DNA from: Chitinophagaceae bacterium
Lineage (GTDB): Bacteria; Bacteroidota; Bacteroidia; Chitinophagales; Chitinophagaceae
DNA: 64,000 nucleotides
Assembly: GCA_019745155.1 (NCBI GenBank)
Contig: JAIETM010000022.1
Location: 16,768 to 80,767, forward strand
Reading direction: 5' to 3'
Below the pieces are notes generated by a model that saw nothing but the letters and a program-made list of their open reading frames with translations, did no database searches and was not told the origin of the DNA. A program made the position numbers and the translations under genes. Shown one piece after another: positions 35,333-42,607 of this stretch. Within the stretch, counting starts at the first letter, position 1, and each line of letters starts with the position of its first letter.

Positions 35333-35363
35333 CAAAAGTTAATTTTATACCCTGCCGGTGCAA
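35333..35363 (-). promoter_or_regulatory. parE promoter (TTG-N19-TAACTTTTG)
   Basis: Read on the minus strand: TTG (35363-35361), exactly 19 bases, TAACTTTTG (35341-35333). A one-base insertion in TAnnTTTG is the only deviation. It gives a leader of about 15 bases to the ATG at 35312. Confidence 0.55.
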
Positions 35364-35392
35364 TTTTTCTTTTCTACAAACCTTGCACAAAT

Positions 35393-35965
35393 GTGGATAA
35401 ACAAAATATTTATCTACATTTGATTATCAACTACTTATCACACCCCGAAACCAATCTCGGCAGGATGGCCCAGCTGGCCACAGAAAAAATCCGGGAAAAT
35501 GACCTGTTCAAAACCTTTTTGACCAATCATGCCGGCGAAGCCATCGACAAAACGGTGAGCCGACTGGAGACTGAAATCAGCCCCAAAATCAGTTGTACCG
35601 ACTGTGGCAATTGCTGCAAAAGCCTGATGGTGAACATCACCCGCCCTGAAGCCGATGCTGCCGCCGCACATTTGGGTATGAGCAGTGCCGATTTTGATAC
35701 GCGTTTTGTAGAGAAAAGTGAGGATGGTCCACTCATGATCATGAATGCCATTCCTTGTCATTTTCTGGAAAACAATGCCTGCAGCATTTATGAGCACCGC
35801 TTCGCGGGATGCCGAGAATTTCCCGCACTGCACTTACCCGAAGTAAACAAAAGGCTCTTCACCATCTTCATGCACTACGACCGCTGCCCCATTATTTTCA
35901 ATGTGATGGAATCCTTAAAAGTGGAAATGGGCTTTGATGCATCAACAATGCAGTGTAACTTGTAA
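35393..35965 (+). CDS. YkgJ family cysteine-cluster protein
   Basis: 190 residues from a GTG at 35393; the ATG at 35465 is an alternative, but the N-terminal [13 protein letters not shown] helix fits relatives. The Cys cluster is [11 protein letters not shown] in the middle and [19 protein letters not shown] later, seven or eight Cys likely to bind Zn or an Fe-S cluster. YkgJ-family proteins have no settled role. Downstream genes follow within three bases (NamZ-like), so they may be co-transcribed. Divergent from parE. Confidence 0.85.
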   Translation: MDKQNIYLHLIINYLSHPETNLGRMAQLATEKIRENDLFKTFLTNHAGEAIDKTVSRLETEISPKISCTDCGNCCKSLMVNITRPEADAAAAHLGMSSADFDTRFVEKSEDGPLMIMNAIPCHFLENNACSIYEHRFAGCREFPALHLPEVNKRLFTIFMHYDRCPIIFNVMESLKVEMGFDASTMQCNL

Positions 35966-35967
35966 GG

Positions 35968-37134
35968 ATGGTACAATCCGGGATCGATAACCTGCTTCAA
36001 TTACAACCTTCCTGGAAGCGGGCTCGAATAGGCCTTGTGACCAACCATGCTGCACTTACAAGCAAGGGCGAACCTGTTAGAAAAGCTTTACTAGATCAAG
36101 ATTTCCATCTTACTGTTTTGTTTTCTCCTGAACACGGACTTGATGTGCAAGGTGCCGATGGTGAAGCCATGCTGGACGGAAAAGACACGCTTACCGGATT
36201 ACCTATCGTGAGCCTATACGGCGACAAGCTTGCACCTGATGCAAACGATCTTTTAGCCATTGATGTATTACTCTTCGATATCCCCGATGTTGGCGCAAGG
36301 TTTTATACCTATTTGTGGACGCTCACCCATTGCATGGAAGTATGTGCCAAAGCACACAAAACATTGGTGGTGTTGGACAGACCCAATCCAATTTCAGGTA
36401 ATCTTCAATTAGTTGAAGGCCCTATGCTGGATGAAACACATTGCAGTTCATTCATTGGTAGATGGAGCATGCCTGTGCGACACAGTTGCACGATGGGTGA
36501 GTTAGCGCGATATTTCAATGCGGAGAAACAATTACACTTGGTATTGGATGTCATCGGTTGTACGCAGTGGCACCGAGCAATGCATCAACCAGCAACAGGT
36601 TGGGCATTCGCCCCCACCTCACCAGCCATTCAAGATTATCAGGCCATGTTGTTTTATCCCGGTACTTGTTTGCTAGAAGCAACCAACCTGCATGAAGGTC
36701 GTGCTACCAATAGTTCTTTTCATGCAATTGCTGCACCATGGTTGGATACTGTGTGGCTAAAAGCAATGATTGCTAGAACCTATCCACAGGTCATTTGCAG
36801 CGACATACAATTCAAATCGAGCACCAATAAATATCAAGGCGAGCATTGTGTAGGACTATCATTTGAAGTAAATGATACGCATCATTTTTTACCAGTACAA
36901 TTCGGACTCTGGCTGATCAAAATCATCAAAGACCACCACCAACAATTTGCATGGGAAAAATATCCAACCGCTGTAAACCCCGGTGGTGGCGGGCATTTGG
37001 ACAGATTACTGGGCATACCCAATTCCACTGAATTATTTGCTGTATCATTCGATGATTTCATGCAACAAATACATACGAAATGTACTGTTGCACAAGAATG
37101 GTCGTCGCGCGTTAAGCCTTGGCTTCTGTATTAA
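35968..37134 (+). CDS. DUF1343 protein, NamZ-like exo-N-acetylmuramidase
   Basis: 388 residues. GLVTNHAALTSKG, VLFSPEHGLDV, IPDVGARFYTYLWTLTHCMEV, VVLDRPNPISG and LEATNLHEGR are the DUF1343 blocks; the family includes NamZ, an exo-beta-N-acetylmuramidase that recycles peptidoglycan. No signal peptide is visible, unlike secreted relatives, so this one is cytoplasmic or its start is upstream-shortened. The starting ATG lies two bases after the YkgJ gene stop. Its end overlaps the convergent tcdA gene by 23 bases. Confidence 0.88.
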   Translation: MVQSGIDNLLQLQPSWKRARIGLVTNHAALTSKGEPVRKALLDQDFHLTVLFSPEHGLDVQGADGEAMLDGKDTLTGLPIVSLYGDKLAPDANDLLAIDVLLFDIPDVGARFYTYLWTLTHCMEVCAKAHKTLVVLDRPNPISGNLQLVEGPMLDETHCSSFIGRWSMPVRHSCTMGELARYFNAEKQLHLVLDVIGCTQWHRAMHQPATGWAFAPTSPAIQDYQAMLFYPGTCLLEATNLHEGRATNSSFHAIAAPWLDTVWLKAMIARTYPQVICSDIQFKSSTNKYQGEHCVGLSFEVNDTHHFLPVQFGLWLIKIIKDHHQQFAWEKYPTAVNPGGGGHLDRLLGIPNSTELFAVSFDDFMQQIHTKCTVAQEWSSRVKPWLLY

Positions 37135-37861
37135 TACCCTTGTACAAATCACGTATCACCACACTTGCAGCAAAACAACCAAAGATAGCCGGCATATAAC
37201 TGATGGTGCCAATGATGGATTTTTTAGGATAAGCTTTTTCCGTTTCAATGATCCTACTTTGGTCTACCTGTTCAGGTGAAAACACAACAGTCAAGCCTTT
37301 GTAGATGTCAAACTTGTGCAAATACTTACGCACGTAACGCGCCAAATTGCATTGGTGTGTCTTAGAAATATCTGTTATCACTACTTGGGAGGGATCAACT
37401 TTACCACCAGCACCTAAGGAACTTACAATTGGAATTTTTCGATCAATACATGCTTTGATGAAAAACACTTTGGGAGATAAGGTATCAATGCAATCAACCG
37501 CATAATCGAATTGGTATTTATCCAGCACTTCGTAAGTCAGCTCATCTTTCAGGTAAATGGGCAATACTTGCAAATCCAACTGAGGATTGATATCGCGCAA
37601 GCGTTCTGCCATTACCTCCGCCTTACCTTTTCCTGCAGTGGAGTGCAATGCAGGTATTTGTCGGTTACAATTGCTCAGATCCACCACATCTGCATCCACA
37701 ATGGTCATTTTACCAACACCGGAACGAGCAATCATTTCGGCACAGATACCGCCTACTCCACCCAATCCCACCACGAGCACATGTTTATCCAGCAGGCGCG
37801 ATACAGTTTCTTCGCCCAACAACAATTCCGTTCTGCTCATCCAATATGGTATCTGACTCAT
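37112..37861 (-). CDS. tcdA: tRNA threonylcarbamoyladenosine dehydratase
   Basis: 249 residues of the ThiF/E1 type. ATP-binding motif LVVGLGGVGGICAEM (about 30-45), DADVVDLSNCNRQ and a Cys region VDCIDTLSPKVFFIK. The RTELLLGEETVSRL start is that of TcdA/CsdL, which cyclises t6A to ct6A in ANN-reading tRNAs. CsdE/CsdA are not nearby. Convergent with the NamZ-like gene, 23-base overlap. Confidence 0.92.
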   Translation of the reverse strand: MSQIPYWMSRTELLLGEETVSRLLDKHVLVVGLGGVGGICAEMIARSGVGKMTIVDADVVDLSNCNRQIPALHSTAGKGKAEVMAERLRDINPQLDLQVLPIYLKDELTYEVLDKYQFDYAVDCIDTLSPKVFFIKACIDRKIPIVSSLGAGGKVDPSQVVITDISKTHQCNLARYVRKYLHKFDIYKGLTVVFSPEQVDQSRIIETEKAYPKKSIIGTISYMPAIFGCFAASVVIRDLYKGINTEAKA

Positions 37862-37899
37862 GTTTACGTAATTTGAAGCTGCAAATTTGACGCCTACCC

Positions 37900-38907
37900 A
37901 TGAAATGGAAAAAAGAATTCTTATTGATATTAATTTTCATTGTGTCACAACTCAACGCACAGGAAATTCAGCTATTACACAGTGGTAATAAGGTTTCCCT
38001 GCGGGGATTATCCGTGGTGAACGATCATGTATTCTGGGCCAGCGGTAGTAAAGGCACGGTCGCACGCAGTACCGATGGCGGCAAAACCATTGTGTGGATG
38101 CAAATACCCGGATATGCGCAAAGAGATTTCCGGGATATTCATGCATTCGACAGTAACACAGCCATTATTATGGGCATTGCAGAACCTGCTGTGATGTTAC
38201 GGACGGATGATGCAGGTAAATCCTGGACCAAGGTTTTTGAAGATACCACCAAGGGGATGTTTCTTGATGCGCTAGATTTTCAGGGTTCCTATGGTGTTGT
38301 GATCGGTGATCCAATTCAGGATTCAGTATATCTGGCAATGAGTACCAATGGCGGACGCAGTTGGCAAAAAATTATCCCAGAAACAAATTGCGCATTGATG
38401 CAAAACGGGGAAGCGTTTTTTGCCAGCAGTGGTAGCAATATTCAATGGTATGGTAGATCAAGCTCGCCCAAATTCGCTTATATCAGTGGGGGTACACAAT
38501 CCAGATTATTCATCAATAACCAATGTTTTGCATTACCCATGCTCCGCGATAAAAACTCAACAGGCGCCAATGCATTAGCCATCTCGGGTAAGCAAGGGGT
38601 GATTGTGGGTGGCGATTTTGCTGCAGACAGCATCAGTACGGGTAATGTAATACTCTTTACTACAGACAAACCCATTGCTTTCAAGCAACCAAATACTGCG
38701 CCACGTGGTTATAAAAGCAGCGTGGTGATGCTAAACAAACAACAATGGTTGGTTTGTGGCACATCAGGTGTTGATGTTTCAGATAATGCGGGCAAAGACT
38801 GGCGCTTTATCAGCAAAACTAGTTTTCATGTAGCCAAAAAATCGGCCAAAGGCCAAACCATCTATCTCGCCGGCGGTGATGGCAGAATTGCGAAACTGAT
38901 TTGGTAA
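37900..38907 (+). CDS. Exported beta-propeller protein (YCF48/BNR-repeat-like)
   Basis: 335 residues, signal peptide ending LNAQ. Repeats of the Asp-box form: STDGGKTI, TDDAGKSW, STNGGRSW and DNAGKDW, spaced about 45-100 residues, so a seven-bladed propeller as in sialidases and YCF48/HCF136 photosystem assembly factors is likely. In Bacteroidota such proteins are annotated oxidoreductase, with no evidence of that activity. Periplasmic or surface protein, role unknown. Confidence 0.83.
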   Translation: MKWKKEFLLILIFIVSQLNAQEIQLLHSGNKVSLRGLSVVNDHVFWASGSKGTVARSTDGGKTIVWMQIPGYAQRDFRDIHAFDSNTAIIMGIAEPAVMLRTDDAGKSWTKVFEDTTKGMFLDALDFQGSYGVVIGDPIQDSVYLAMSTNGGRSWQKIIPETNCALMQNGEAFFASSGSNIQWYGRSSSPKFAYISGGTQSRLFINNQCFALPMLRDKNSTGANALAISGKQGVIVGGDFAADSISTGNVILFTTDKPIAFKQPNTAPRGYKSSVVMLNKQQWLVCGTSGVDVSDNAGKDWRFISKTSFHVAKKSAKGQTIYLAGGDGRIAKLIW

Positions 38908-38908
38908 A

Positions 38909-38975
38909 ATAGACAATAACCAATTGACAATACCCAATCAATAATACCCAATTGACAATAATCAATCAACAATAG
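38909..38975. repeat. CAATTGACAATA-type short repeats before a small membrane-protein gene
   Basis: The 12-mer CAATTGACAATA occurs at 38921-38932 and 38949-38960 within a longer run of related CAAT words. It ends at the start of the next gene. Low sequence complexity; no array of spacers. Confidence 0.6.
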
Positions 38976-38976
38976 T

Positions 38977-39186
38977 ATGAACGCTAAAACAAGATGGCTG
39001 ATACAAGCCCCGCTCGGATTGATCTTAGTAGGCGCCGGATTGAGTATGGCTATTGACGCCGGTTCCGTAAAAGCCAGTGGTGCCCCTTGGTTTTGGTATG
39101 GCACCGCAGCACTGGTGGTATTCAATAGCGGACTCTGTGTTTTTGGGGATGCAATCATCCACAAAATCCGTTCATTAAAATTTTGA
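38977..39186 (+). CDS. Small membrane protein (hypothetical)
   Basis: 69 residues with two predicted transmembrane helices (about 10-29 and 36-58), linked by a short loop SGAPWF. Opening MNAKTRWLIQAPLGLILVGAG. No family recognised; similar short two-helix proteins occur in Chitinophagaceae. It starts right after the repeat block. A strong inverted repeat follows. Confidence 0.7.
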   Translation: MNAKTRWLIQAPLGLILVGAGLSMAIDAGSVKASGAPWFWYGTAALVVFNSGLCVFGDAIIHKIRSLKF

Positions 39187-39194
39187 TAACTGAT

Positions 39195-39263
39195 TAAACC
39201 CGCTGTAAAAAAAGGCGTCTCAATGCTGAAAAATCGTTTCTACGTTTTTTGCAGCAGGGTTTA
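39195..39263. repeat. Imperfect 18-19 bp inverted repeat
   Basis: TAAACCC-GCTGTAAAAAA (39195-39212) against TTTTTTGCAGCAGGGTTTA (39245-39263), with one missing base and one mismatch; the loop is about 32 bases. Probably a structured terminator region for the small membrane-protein gene. Confidence 0.6.
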
Positions 39264-39285
39264 GGGAGTCTGAGCAGGCTCCCTA
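39262..39285. terminator. Terminator-like hairpin
   Basis: TAGGGAGTC-TGAGCA-GGCTCCCTA (9-bp stem with one G-T pair) and then CTTTATTTTTT on the plus strand; it also lies just behind the convergent DUF486 gene. Confidence 0.65.
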
Positions 39286-39287
39286 CT

Positions 39288-39620
39288 TTATTTTTTAAAG
39301 GCGAAGTAGACAGCACCAATCAAGAAAAGAAAACTGATCAGGTATTTTGTCTGAAACGGTTCTTTCAGGTAATAAACTGCGAATACCGTGAAAACCAATA
39401 AGGTAATCACTTCCTGTGCCATCTTGAGTTGAAAAGCACCCCAACCGCCCTGATACCCGATTCTGTTTGCCGGCACCATCACACAATACTCAAAAAAAGC
39501 AATCCCCCAACTAATGAGAATTGCTTTCCATAATGGCAGTCCCTTATCCTTTAAGTGGGCATACCAAGCAAAAGTCATAAAGATGTTTGAAATCAATAGC
39601 AGTAATATGGTGCGCATCAT
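39288..39620 (-). CDS. DUF486 (DMT-type) membrane protein
   Basis: 110 residues, four predicted helices. ISNIFMTFAWYAHLK, PLWKAILISWGIAFFEYCVMVPANRIG and LKMAQEVITLLVF are typical of DUF486, a half-size drug/metabolite-transporter-like family. Transport substrate unknown; such small proteins act as dimers. Single gene, ends in the hairpin region shared with the convergent small membrane protein. Confidence 0.9.
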   Translation of the reverse strand: MMRTILLLLISNIFMTFAWYAHLKDKGLPLWKAILISWGIAFFEYCVMVPANRIGYQGGWGAFQLKMAQEVITLLVFTVFAVYYLKEPFQTKYLISFLFLIGAVYFAFKK

Positions 39621-39731
39621 GTAAGTTTATCAGGCAAAATAATGATTCACTGACTTTGTTGGATAAGCTTTGTCAGTTTGCCATAAGAAAGATCTGTAGC
39701 ACGATACTTGTACCCTAAAAGAAAAAGCGCT

Positions 39732-40022
39732 ATGAAGAAATTTCAGGCCATCATCCGATTCAGTATGGACGAGGAATTTATGTCCTTTGTACCGCCGCAT
39801 CGTACCTATATCAACTACTTAATCAATAAGGGTGTGATTGATTATTATGCTGTGAGTATGGAAACCCAAACAAGTTGGATTACAATGAACGCAAAAGATA
39901 AAGCGGAAGTAGACGGCTATTTAGCCAAATCGCCTTTGTATAAATATTGGACCTATGAGATTGACGAGTTGTTTGTGTACGACAGTCAGCAATTCAGGCT
40001 TCCTGCAGTACAACTCAACTAA
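39732..40022 (+). CDS. Hypothetical protein, muconolactone isomerase/YciI-like fold
   Basis: 96 residues from ATG 39732 (MKKFQAIIRFSMDEEF); an earlier start at 39708 adds eight residues. The beta-alpha-beta pattern QAIIRFSM, HRTYINYLINKGVIDYYAV, SWITMNAKDKAEVDGYLAKSPL and YWTYEIDELFVYD resembles the ferredoxin-like YciI or muconolactone isomerase fold. No active-site residues assigned. The stop overlaps the start of the following lipoprotein gene by one base, so the two are co-translated. Confidence 0.72.
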   Translation: MKKFQAIIRFSMDEEFMSFVPPHRTYINYLINKGVIDYYAVSMETQTSWITMNAKDKAEVDGYLAKSPLYKYWTYEIDELFVYDSQQFRLPAVQLN

Positions 40023-40654
40023 TGAATCAAGCGAAGGAATACATGGTGATGGTGTTGACAGCAACTTTGCTTTGCTGTGTTGTTGCTTGTAATCTTCCTG
40101 CCAATAATGATCCGCTTGAGGAAAAGCAAGACGCTGAGATGACCACGCTCAAGCAGGAGTTTACCAATTTCCGCAATGCTGTGTACCAAGGCAATATTAG
40201 AGCGACCAAATCCTTCATGCAATTTCCGGTAATGAACACCAATAACGATATCTGGTATATGGTGCTCAATGAACAAGAACAGCAGTTCAGAAAAATCAAT
40301 AGCCAGAAAATCATTCCATTTACAGAAGCCGATCTGACCTTGTATTACCGGAAAATTTTTCCAAAAGCATTTGTCATCAGCCTACTGAAAATAAATACCG
40401 ATACCCTATTCAAGAAAGGTAGTGCTTCATCTCGCGCTAATGCGGAAGACAGCATCACCAATTACAGTATGGATGTTTTTTATGATAAGGAAGTAGGCCG
40501 CCTGTCGTTAAACCTGTTCTACAGAAGGCAAATGAAAGATGGTTATGGCAATGATGTACGCGGCGATGAAAACAATGTGATTTATAATTTTAATATCAAG
40601 CGGGATGGCCGATTGCTATTTAACCATATCCGCATTGCTGCACAGACTAGATAA
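40022..40654 (+). CDS. Hypothetical lipoprotein
   Basis: 210 residues. Lipobox VVAC, lipid Cys at residue 23. The mature part begins with an acidic, coiled segment (EEKQDAEMTTLKQEF), then a mixed domain. No family recognised. Translationally coupled to the previous gene (one-base overlap). Both lie ahead of the tRNA-Val gene. Confidence 0.75.
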   Translation: MNQAKEYMVMVLTATLLCCVVACNLPANNDPLEEKQDAEMTTLKQEFTNFRNAVYQGNIRATKSFMQFPVMNTNNDIWYMVLNEQEQQFRKINSQKIIPFTEADLTLYYRKIFPKAFVISLLKINTDTLFKKGSASSRANAEDSITNYSMDVFYDKEVGRLSLNLFYRRQMKDGYGNDVRGDENNVIYNFNIKRDGRLLFNHIRIAAQTR

Positions 40655-40707
40655 ATCAAGCATTCGTGCAATACTTGCGCTATAAGCGTAGAAAAATCAA
40701 AAAAATT

Positions 40708-40738
40708 TTTGGTCAATAGGATTCAGCCCCTATTTTTG
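40708..40738 (+). promoter_or_regulatory. tRNA-Val promoter, TTTG-N19-TATTTTTG
   Basis: TTTG at 40708-40711, exactly 19 bases, TATTTTTG at 40731-40738: a full match to the Bacteroidota housekeeping promoter. Transcription is expected a few bases later, before the tRNA at 40755. Confidence 0.78.
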
Positions 40739-40754
40739 CACTCCCAACAAAAAA

Positions 40755-40829
40755 GGGAGCATAGCTCAGCTGGTTTAGAGCATCTGCCTTACAAGCAGAG
40801 GGTCCGCGGTTCGAACCCGTGTGCTCCCA
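40755..40829 (+). tRNA. tRNA-Val (anticodon TAC)
   Basis: 75 bases. Acceptor stem GGGAGCA (40755-40761) pairs with TGCTCCC (40822-40828), discriminator A. The D arm TAGCTCAGCTGG, the anticodon stem TCTGC/GCAGA with loop CTTACAA (anticodon TAC, reads GUA/GUG) and the T arm with GGTTCGAACC are all present. CCA is not encoded. A terminator follows. Confidence 0.97.
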
Positions 40830-40834
40830 CAGAC

Positions 40835-40866
40835 AACCCTCCGATCACTCGGAGGGTTTCTTTTTT
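40835..40866 (+). terminator. Terminator after tRNA-Val
   Basis: Stem AACCCTCCGA (40835-40844) with TCGGAGGGTT (40849-40858), TCAC loop, then TC and six T. Confidence 0.9.
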
Positions 40867-40940
40867 CCACAATCAGCTTAAAATTTAAGGTTGGCCACGT
40901 ATTGCATTACACAAATCGGCCGTTAATCATATAGCACCCT

Positions 40941-40948
40941 TAATTTTG
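40941..40948 (+). promoter_or_regulatory. -7 element TAATTTTG directly before clpS
   Basis: Exact TAnnTTTG ending four bases before the clpS ATG, so the leader would be very short or absent. No TTTG at -33. Confidence 0.4.
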
Positions 40949-40952
40949 CGCC

Positions 40953-41261
40953 ATGTCATTCAATCAACCATTCAACGAAACCAAACCCTGGGAGTCTCAG
41001 GATACGGATATTCTGACCAAAGACAGCGATGCTTGGCAGTTGATTGTATGGAATGACGAAGTAAACACCTTTGAATGGGTCATTGAAACCCTGATTGAAG
41101 TTTGCAGCCATAGCACCGAACAGGCCGAGCAATGTGCCATGATCATTCATTTCCGTGGCAAATACGCCGTTAAAGTGGGCAATTATGAAACCCTCAAGCC
41201 CATGTGCGATGCCATTACCGACCGAGGTATCGGTGCAACTATTGAAGAACTGGTTTCCTAA
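40953..41261 (+). CDS. clpS: ATP-dependent Clp protease adaptor ClpS
   Basis: 102 residues. The WQLIVWNDEVNTFEWVIETL and CAMIIHFRGKYAVKVG blocks are those of ClpS: the Asn-Asp pair and the His after it line the pocket that holds N-terminal Leu, Phe, Tyr or Trp. ClpS hands N-degron substrates to ClpAP (or ClpCP). It is nine bases before aat, and the pairing with the transferase confirms a bacterial N-end rule operon. Confidence 0.95.
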   Translation: MSFNQPFNETKPWESQDTDILTKDSDAWQLIVWNDEVNTFEWVIETLIEVCSHSTEQAEQCAMIIHFRGKYAVKVGNYETLKPMCDAITDRGIGATIEELVS

Positions 41262-41270
41262 ACTATATCC

Positions 41271-41918
41271 ATGCCATTGTATGCATTAGGTGAATCGCAC
41301 TGGTTTCCACCGGTGGAAGATGCATTAGAAGATGGTCTACTGGCCATGGGCGGCGATCTTGATCCGGAAAGACTCATGAAAGCCTATAGAAAAGGCATAT
41401 TCCCTTGGTTTGAAGATGAAATGCCTCTCTGGTGGTGCCCCGATCCCCGCTTTGTACTCTATCCTGAAGAACTATACATCAGCAAGAGCATGCAGCAAGT
41501 GATTCGCAGAAAAGAATTTGTATTCAAAACCAATACAGCTTTTGCACATGTAATTGAAAATTGTCGCGCTACACCTAGAATGGGACAAAGCGGTACTTGG
41601 ATTACGCCAGAAGTAGCTACAGCCTATAACAAACTCTATACACTTGGTATCGCTCATTCGGCAGAAGCTTGGCAGGACGGACAATTGGTTGGCGGTTTAT
41701 ACGGTATTAAAATGGGTAAGGTCTTTTTTGGAGAAAGTATGTTTAGCCACACAAGCAATGCCAGCAAATTTGCCTTCATTCAATATGTGGAGCAACTTAA
41801 GTTGGAAGGAATTGCATTGATCGACTGCCAAGTATACACCAGTCATTTAGAAAGCCTTGGTGCCCATATGATTCCTAGAAAATTATTCTGCAGTCTGCTG
41901 GATGAATTGATTGACTAG
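41271..41918 (+). CDS. aat: Leucyl/phenylalanyl-tRNA-protein transferase
   Basis: 215 residues. WFPPVEDALEDGLLAMGGDL, RKGIFPWFEDEMPLWWCPDPR, GGLYGIKMGKVFFGESMFS and IDCQVYTSHLESLGA are Aat signatures. The enzyme adds Leu or Phe from aminoacyl-tRNA to proteins with N-terminal Lys or Arg, making ClpS substrates. Same operon as clpS. The last four bases overlap the stop of the convergent DUF4294 gene. Confidence 0.95.
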   Translation: MPLYALGESHWFPPVEDALEDGLLAMGGDLDPERLMKAYRKGIFPWFEDEMPLWWCPDPRFVLYPEELYISKSMQQVIRRKEFVFKTNTAFAHVIENCRATPRMGQSGTWITPEVATAYNKLYTLGIAHSAEAWQDGQLVGGLYGIKMGKVFFGESMFSHTSNASKFAFIQYVEQLKLEGIALIDCQVYTSHLESLGAHMIPRKLFCSLLDELID

Positions 41919-42550
41919 CCGCGATAGCCATATAAACGCTCTACGTCTCTTACAATCATCTCCATGGGCTTTTCTGCCCCTTCCCGATCATATACTTGTT
42001 TCAGGCTGCTACCAAAGAGGAATGCAACACCCTGCCAAAATGAGGCGGTAAAAGAGCCTTTGTATTCTTTGATGATTTCAAAGCAATGCGCACCAGTTTC
42101 GCGATAGATCAATTTCATCAACACTTTACCCTGATAAACAGAAAGACTTGTAAGCTTGTCTGTAAACTCTTTCTTCAATTCCTTTTCTCTGGCACGAATG
42201 ATTCTTCTGCGCTCTGCCTTATCTGTAACACCAGCCAGTTTTACATTGATCTCATTCATGATACGACTGGCAGCTTTGGCGTAAGGATAAGTAACATAGA
42301 CTGCATTACGTAACCTTGTCCACTCAGCCCAATACTTTCTTTGTGCAGGCGTGAGTTTGGTATAGACTGTTACTTCCGGTAAAACATACTGCGGTACGGT
42401 ATCGCCTTCTGCATTGATATATGCATAAACGGTATCTCGCTGCGGGATGAATTCCTGGGCACCTGCTTCATTAAAAAAAGCAGCACCCAGTAATAGCATG
42501 GTTAGGATGATATGTTTAGCCGACAAGCGCATCTGCTTAAAATTAGACAT
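41915..42550 (-). CDS. DUF4294 exported protein
   Basis: 211 residues from ATG 42550 (MSNFKQMRL), the start at 42577 being less likely. Signal peptide ending AGAQ, then DTVYAYINAEGDTVPQYVLPEV and TPAQRKYWAEWTRLRNAVYVTYPY, the DUF4294 pattern, with charged helices after. The family is restricted to Bacteroidota and has no known function; periplasmic. It follows the ccmE-ccmF genes in direction, 57 bases after ccmF stop. Confidence 0.82.
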   Translation of the reverse strand: MSNFKQMRLSAKHIILTMLLLGAAFFNEAGAQEFIPQRDTVYAYINAEGDTVPQYVLPEVTVYTKLTPAQRKYWAEWTRLRNAVYVTYPYAKAASRIMNEINVKLAGVTDKAERRRIIRAREKELKKEFTDKLTSLSVYQGKVLMKLIYRETGAHCFEIIKEYKGSFTASFWQGVAFLFGSSLKQVYDREGAEKPMEMIVRDVERLYGYRG

Positions 42551-42607
42551 TGTTCTGCAGATTAATGCTGCCTTCACCCAAAAGGTAACCTTATTGAAAA
42601 GTAAAAA

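Noticed and set aside
38909..38975. CAAT-word repeats as a CRISPR array
   Set aside because: Repeats are short, imperfect and without unique spacers; no cas genes.
40755..40829. tRNA-Val as an integration site of a genomic island
   Set aside because: No integrase, no direct repeat of the tRNA end and only core genes on both sides.
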